The notes beneath the pieces were generated by a model that was not told the origin of the DNA, did not search any database, and saw nothing but the letters and a program-made list of their open reading frames with translations. A program made the translations under genes and the position numbers. 64,000 bases of DNA from Serratia fonticola (lineage in GTDB: Bacteria; Pseudomonadota; Gammaproteobacteria; Enterobacterales; Enterobacteriaceae), in the NCBI RefSeq assembly GCF_001006005.1, contig NZ_CP011254.1, positions 2,542,001 through 2,606,000 on the forward strand, given 5' to 3'. Below are positions 62,772 to 64,000 of this stretch, in pieces (positions within the stretch are counted from its first letter, which is position 1; the number at the start of each line of letters is the position of its first letter).

Positions 62772-64000
62772 ATGCGGCAGTTCGATTACCTCAAGGCAGC
62801 GATTAAGCAACAGGGATGTACCTTACAGCAGGTGGCTGATGCCAGTAGCATGACCAAAGGCTACCTCAGCCAGCTGTTGAACGACAAAATCAAAAGCCCG
62901 AGCGCGCAGAAGCTGGAAGCCCTGCACCGTTTCCTGGGGCTGGAATTCCCGCGCCGTGAGAAGAAAGTCGGCGTGGTGTTTGGTAAATTTTACCCGCTAC
63001 ATACTGGGCATATCTATCTGATCCAGCGCGCCTGTAGTCAGGTTGACGAGCTGCATGTGATCCTGTGCCACGATGAACCGCGCGATCTGTTGCTGTTCGA
63101 GAACAGCTCCATGTCACAGCAGCCGACGGTCAGCGATCGTCTGCGCTGGCTGTTGCAGACCTTTAAATACCAGAAAAATATCCATATTCACTCTTTCGAC
63201 GAGAAGGGCATCGAGCCTTACCCGCACGGCTGGGACGTGTGGAGTAACGGCATGAAGAGCTTTATGGAGCAAAAGGGCATCGTCCCTAGCTTTATCTATT
63301 CCAGCGAAGAGCTGGATGCCCCCCGTTACCGCGAACATCTGGGGATTGAAACCATCCTGGTGGATCCGGAACGCTCCTTTATGAATATCAGCGGTAGCCA
63401 GATCCGTCAGGATCCGTTCCGCTATTGGGACTACATCCCGACCGAAGTGAAGCCGTTCTTTGTGCGCACGGTGGCGATCCTGGGCGGTGAGTCCAGCGGT
63501 AAGTCAACGCTGGTCAATAAGCTGGCGAACATCTTCAACACCACCAGCGCCTGGGAATATGGCCGTGACTACGTCTTCTCCCATCTCGGGGGTGACGAGA
63601 TGGCGTTGCAGTATTCCGATTATGACAAGATCGCGCTTGGGCAGGCCCAGTACGTGGATTTTGCGGTGAAATACGCCAATAAAGTGGCGTTTATCGACAC
63701 CGACTTTGTCACTACGCAGGCGTTCTGTAAAAAGTATGAAGGGCGGGAGCATCCGTTCGTTCAGGCGTTGATCGACGAATACCGTTTCGATCTGGTGATC
63801 CTGCTGGAGAACAATACCCCTTGGGTGGCCGACGGATTGCGCAGTCTGGGTAGCCCGGTCGATCGCAAGGCGTTTCAGTATTTGTTGGAAGAGATGCTGC
63901 ACGCCAATAACATCGAATATGTTCACGTAGAGTCGAGCGATTACGAGGAGCGCTTCTTGCGCTGTGTCGAACTGGTGCAGCAACTGCTAGCGGCGGACGC
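62772..64000 (+). CDS. nadR: NadR: NAD-responsive repressor / NMN adenylyltransferase / ribosylnicotinamide kinase (3' end cut by window)
   Basis: 409 codons in view, about the whole E. coli length (410), with no stop before the window ends. N-terminal Xre-type helix-turn-helix (TLQQVADASSMTKGYLSQLL). NMN adenylyltransferase domain with GKFYPLHTGH (71-80) and SISGxQIR-like NISGSQIRQDPFRYW. C-terminal RNK domain with Walker A GGESSGKST. It senses NAD and represses nad/pnc genes, and salvages nicotinamide riboside. A NadR box precedes it. ATG with GGGAGGG upstream. Confidence 0.96.
   Translation, partial: MRQFDYLKAAIKQQGCTLQQVADASSMTKGYLSQLLNDKIKSPSAQKLEALHRFLGLEFPRREKKVGVVFGKFYPLHTGHIYLIQRACSQVDELHVILCHDEPRDLLLFENSSMSQQPTVSDRLRWLLQTFKYQKNIHIHSFDEKGIEPYPHGWDVWSNGMKSFMEQKGIVPSFIYSSEELDAPRYREHLGIETILVDPERSFMNISGSQIRQDPFRYWDYIPTEVKPFFVRTVAILGGESSGKSTLVNKLANIFNTTSAWEYGRDYVFSHLGGDEMALQYSDYDKIALGQAQYVDFAVKYANKVAFIDTDFVTTQAFCKKYEGREHPFVQALIDEYRFDLVILLENNTPWVADGLRSLGSPVDRKAFQYLLEEMLHANNIEYVHVESSDYEERFLRCVELVQQLLAAD

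Overview
The window looks like chromosomal DNA of a Serratia-like member of the Enterobacterales. Gene order from the three tRNA-Leu genes through rsmC-holD-rimI-prfC-osmY-ytjA-yjjU-yjjV-deoCABD-yjjJ-smp/serB-radA-nadR closely follows the Escherichia coli 99-minute region. ERIC elements and other enterobacterial repeats are present. The proteins are close to, but clearly distinct from, E. coli orthologues I can recall. Genus level is an inference.

Layout. 1-1.7 kb: the end of an operon of two M20-type amidohydrolases. 1.7-2.2 kb: nested repeats, in which an IS10-like miniature element sits inside a dispersed inverted-repeat element. 2.2-3.8 kb: an LprI-like secreted protein and an orphan ribbon-helix-helix antitoxin. 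4.1-7.6 kb: the pyruvate uptake operon btsT-yjiX-yjiA. 7.8-8.3 kb: idi. 8.4-12.2 kb: an RNA-repair module (rtcR divergent from rtcB-rlaP, with a sigma-54 promoter). 12.4-14.3 kb: a group II intron. 14.3-21.6 kb: an HNH protein, a small lipoprotein, yncE with a Fur box, a RES/Xre-type toxin-antitoxin pair, two divergent AraC-type regulators and the L,D-transpeptidase ldtB.

21.7-29.6 kb: an accessory catabolic region with an acetylpolyamine amidohydrolase-like gene plus an MFS exporter, a LuxR-type regulator, and an apparent operon of APC permease, DUF3156-like protein, SDR, MoaF-like protein and SDR. 29.6-38.5 kb: the 4-hydroxyphenylacetate (homoprotocatechuate) meta-cleavage cluster hpaR / hpaG1G2EDFHIXA, without hpaBC. 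A nearly identical palindrome lies in the hpaR-hpaG promoter region and before the permease operon. This suggests that HpaR, or a related regulator, links the two, and that together they may catabolise an aromatic amine or related compound feeding into homoprotocatechuate.

38.5-44 kb: ampH, a diguanylate cyclase, a Fur-boxed small membrane protein, three tRNA-Leu(CAG) genes, and a LysR/aldo-keto reductase pair. 44-64 kb: conserved core genes for 16S rRNA methylation, the Pol III psi subunit, S18 acetylation, RF3, stress proteins, nucleoside uptake and deoxynucleoside catabolism, a HipA-like protein, serine synthesis, RadA and NadR, the last running off the right edge. Several operators can be read directly: CRP sites before the nucleoside transporter and deoC, a NadR box before nadR, and three 12-bp-spaced direct repeats before yjjJ.
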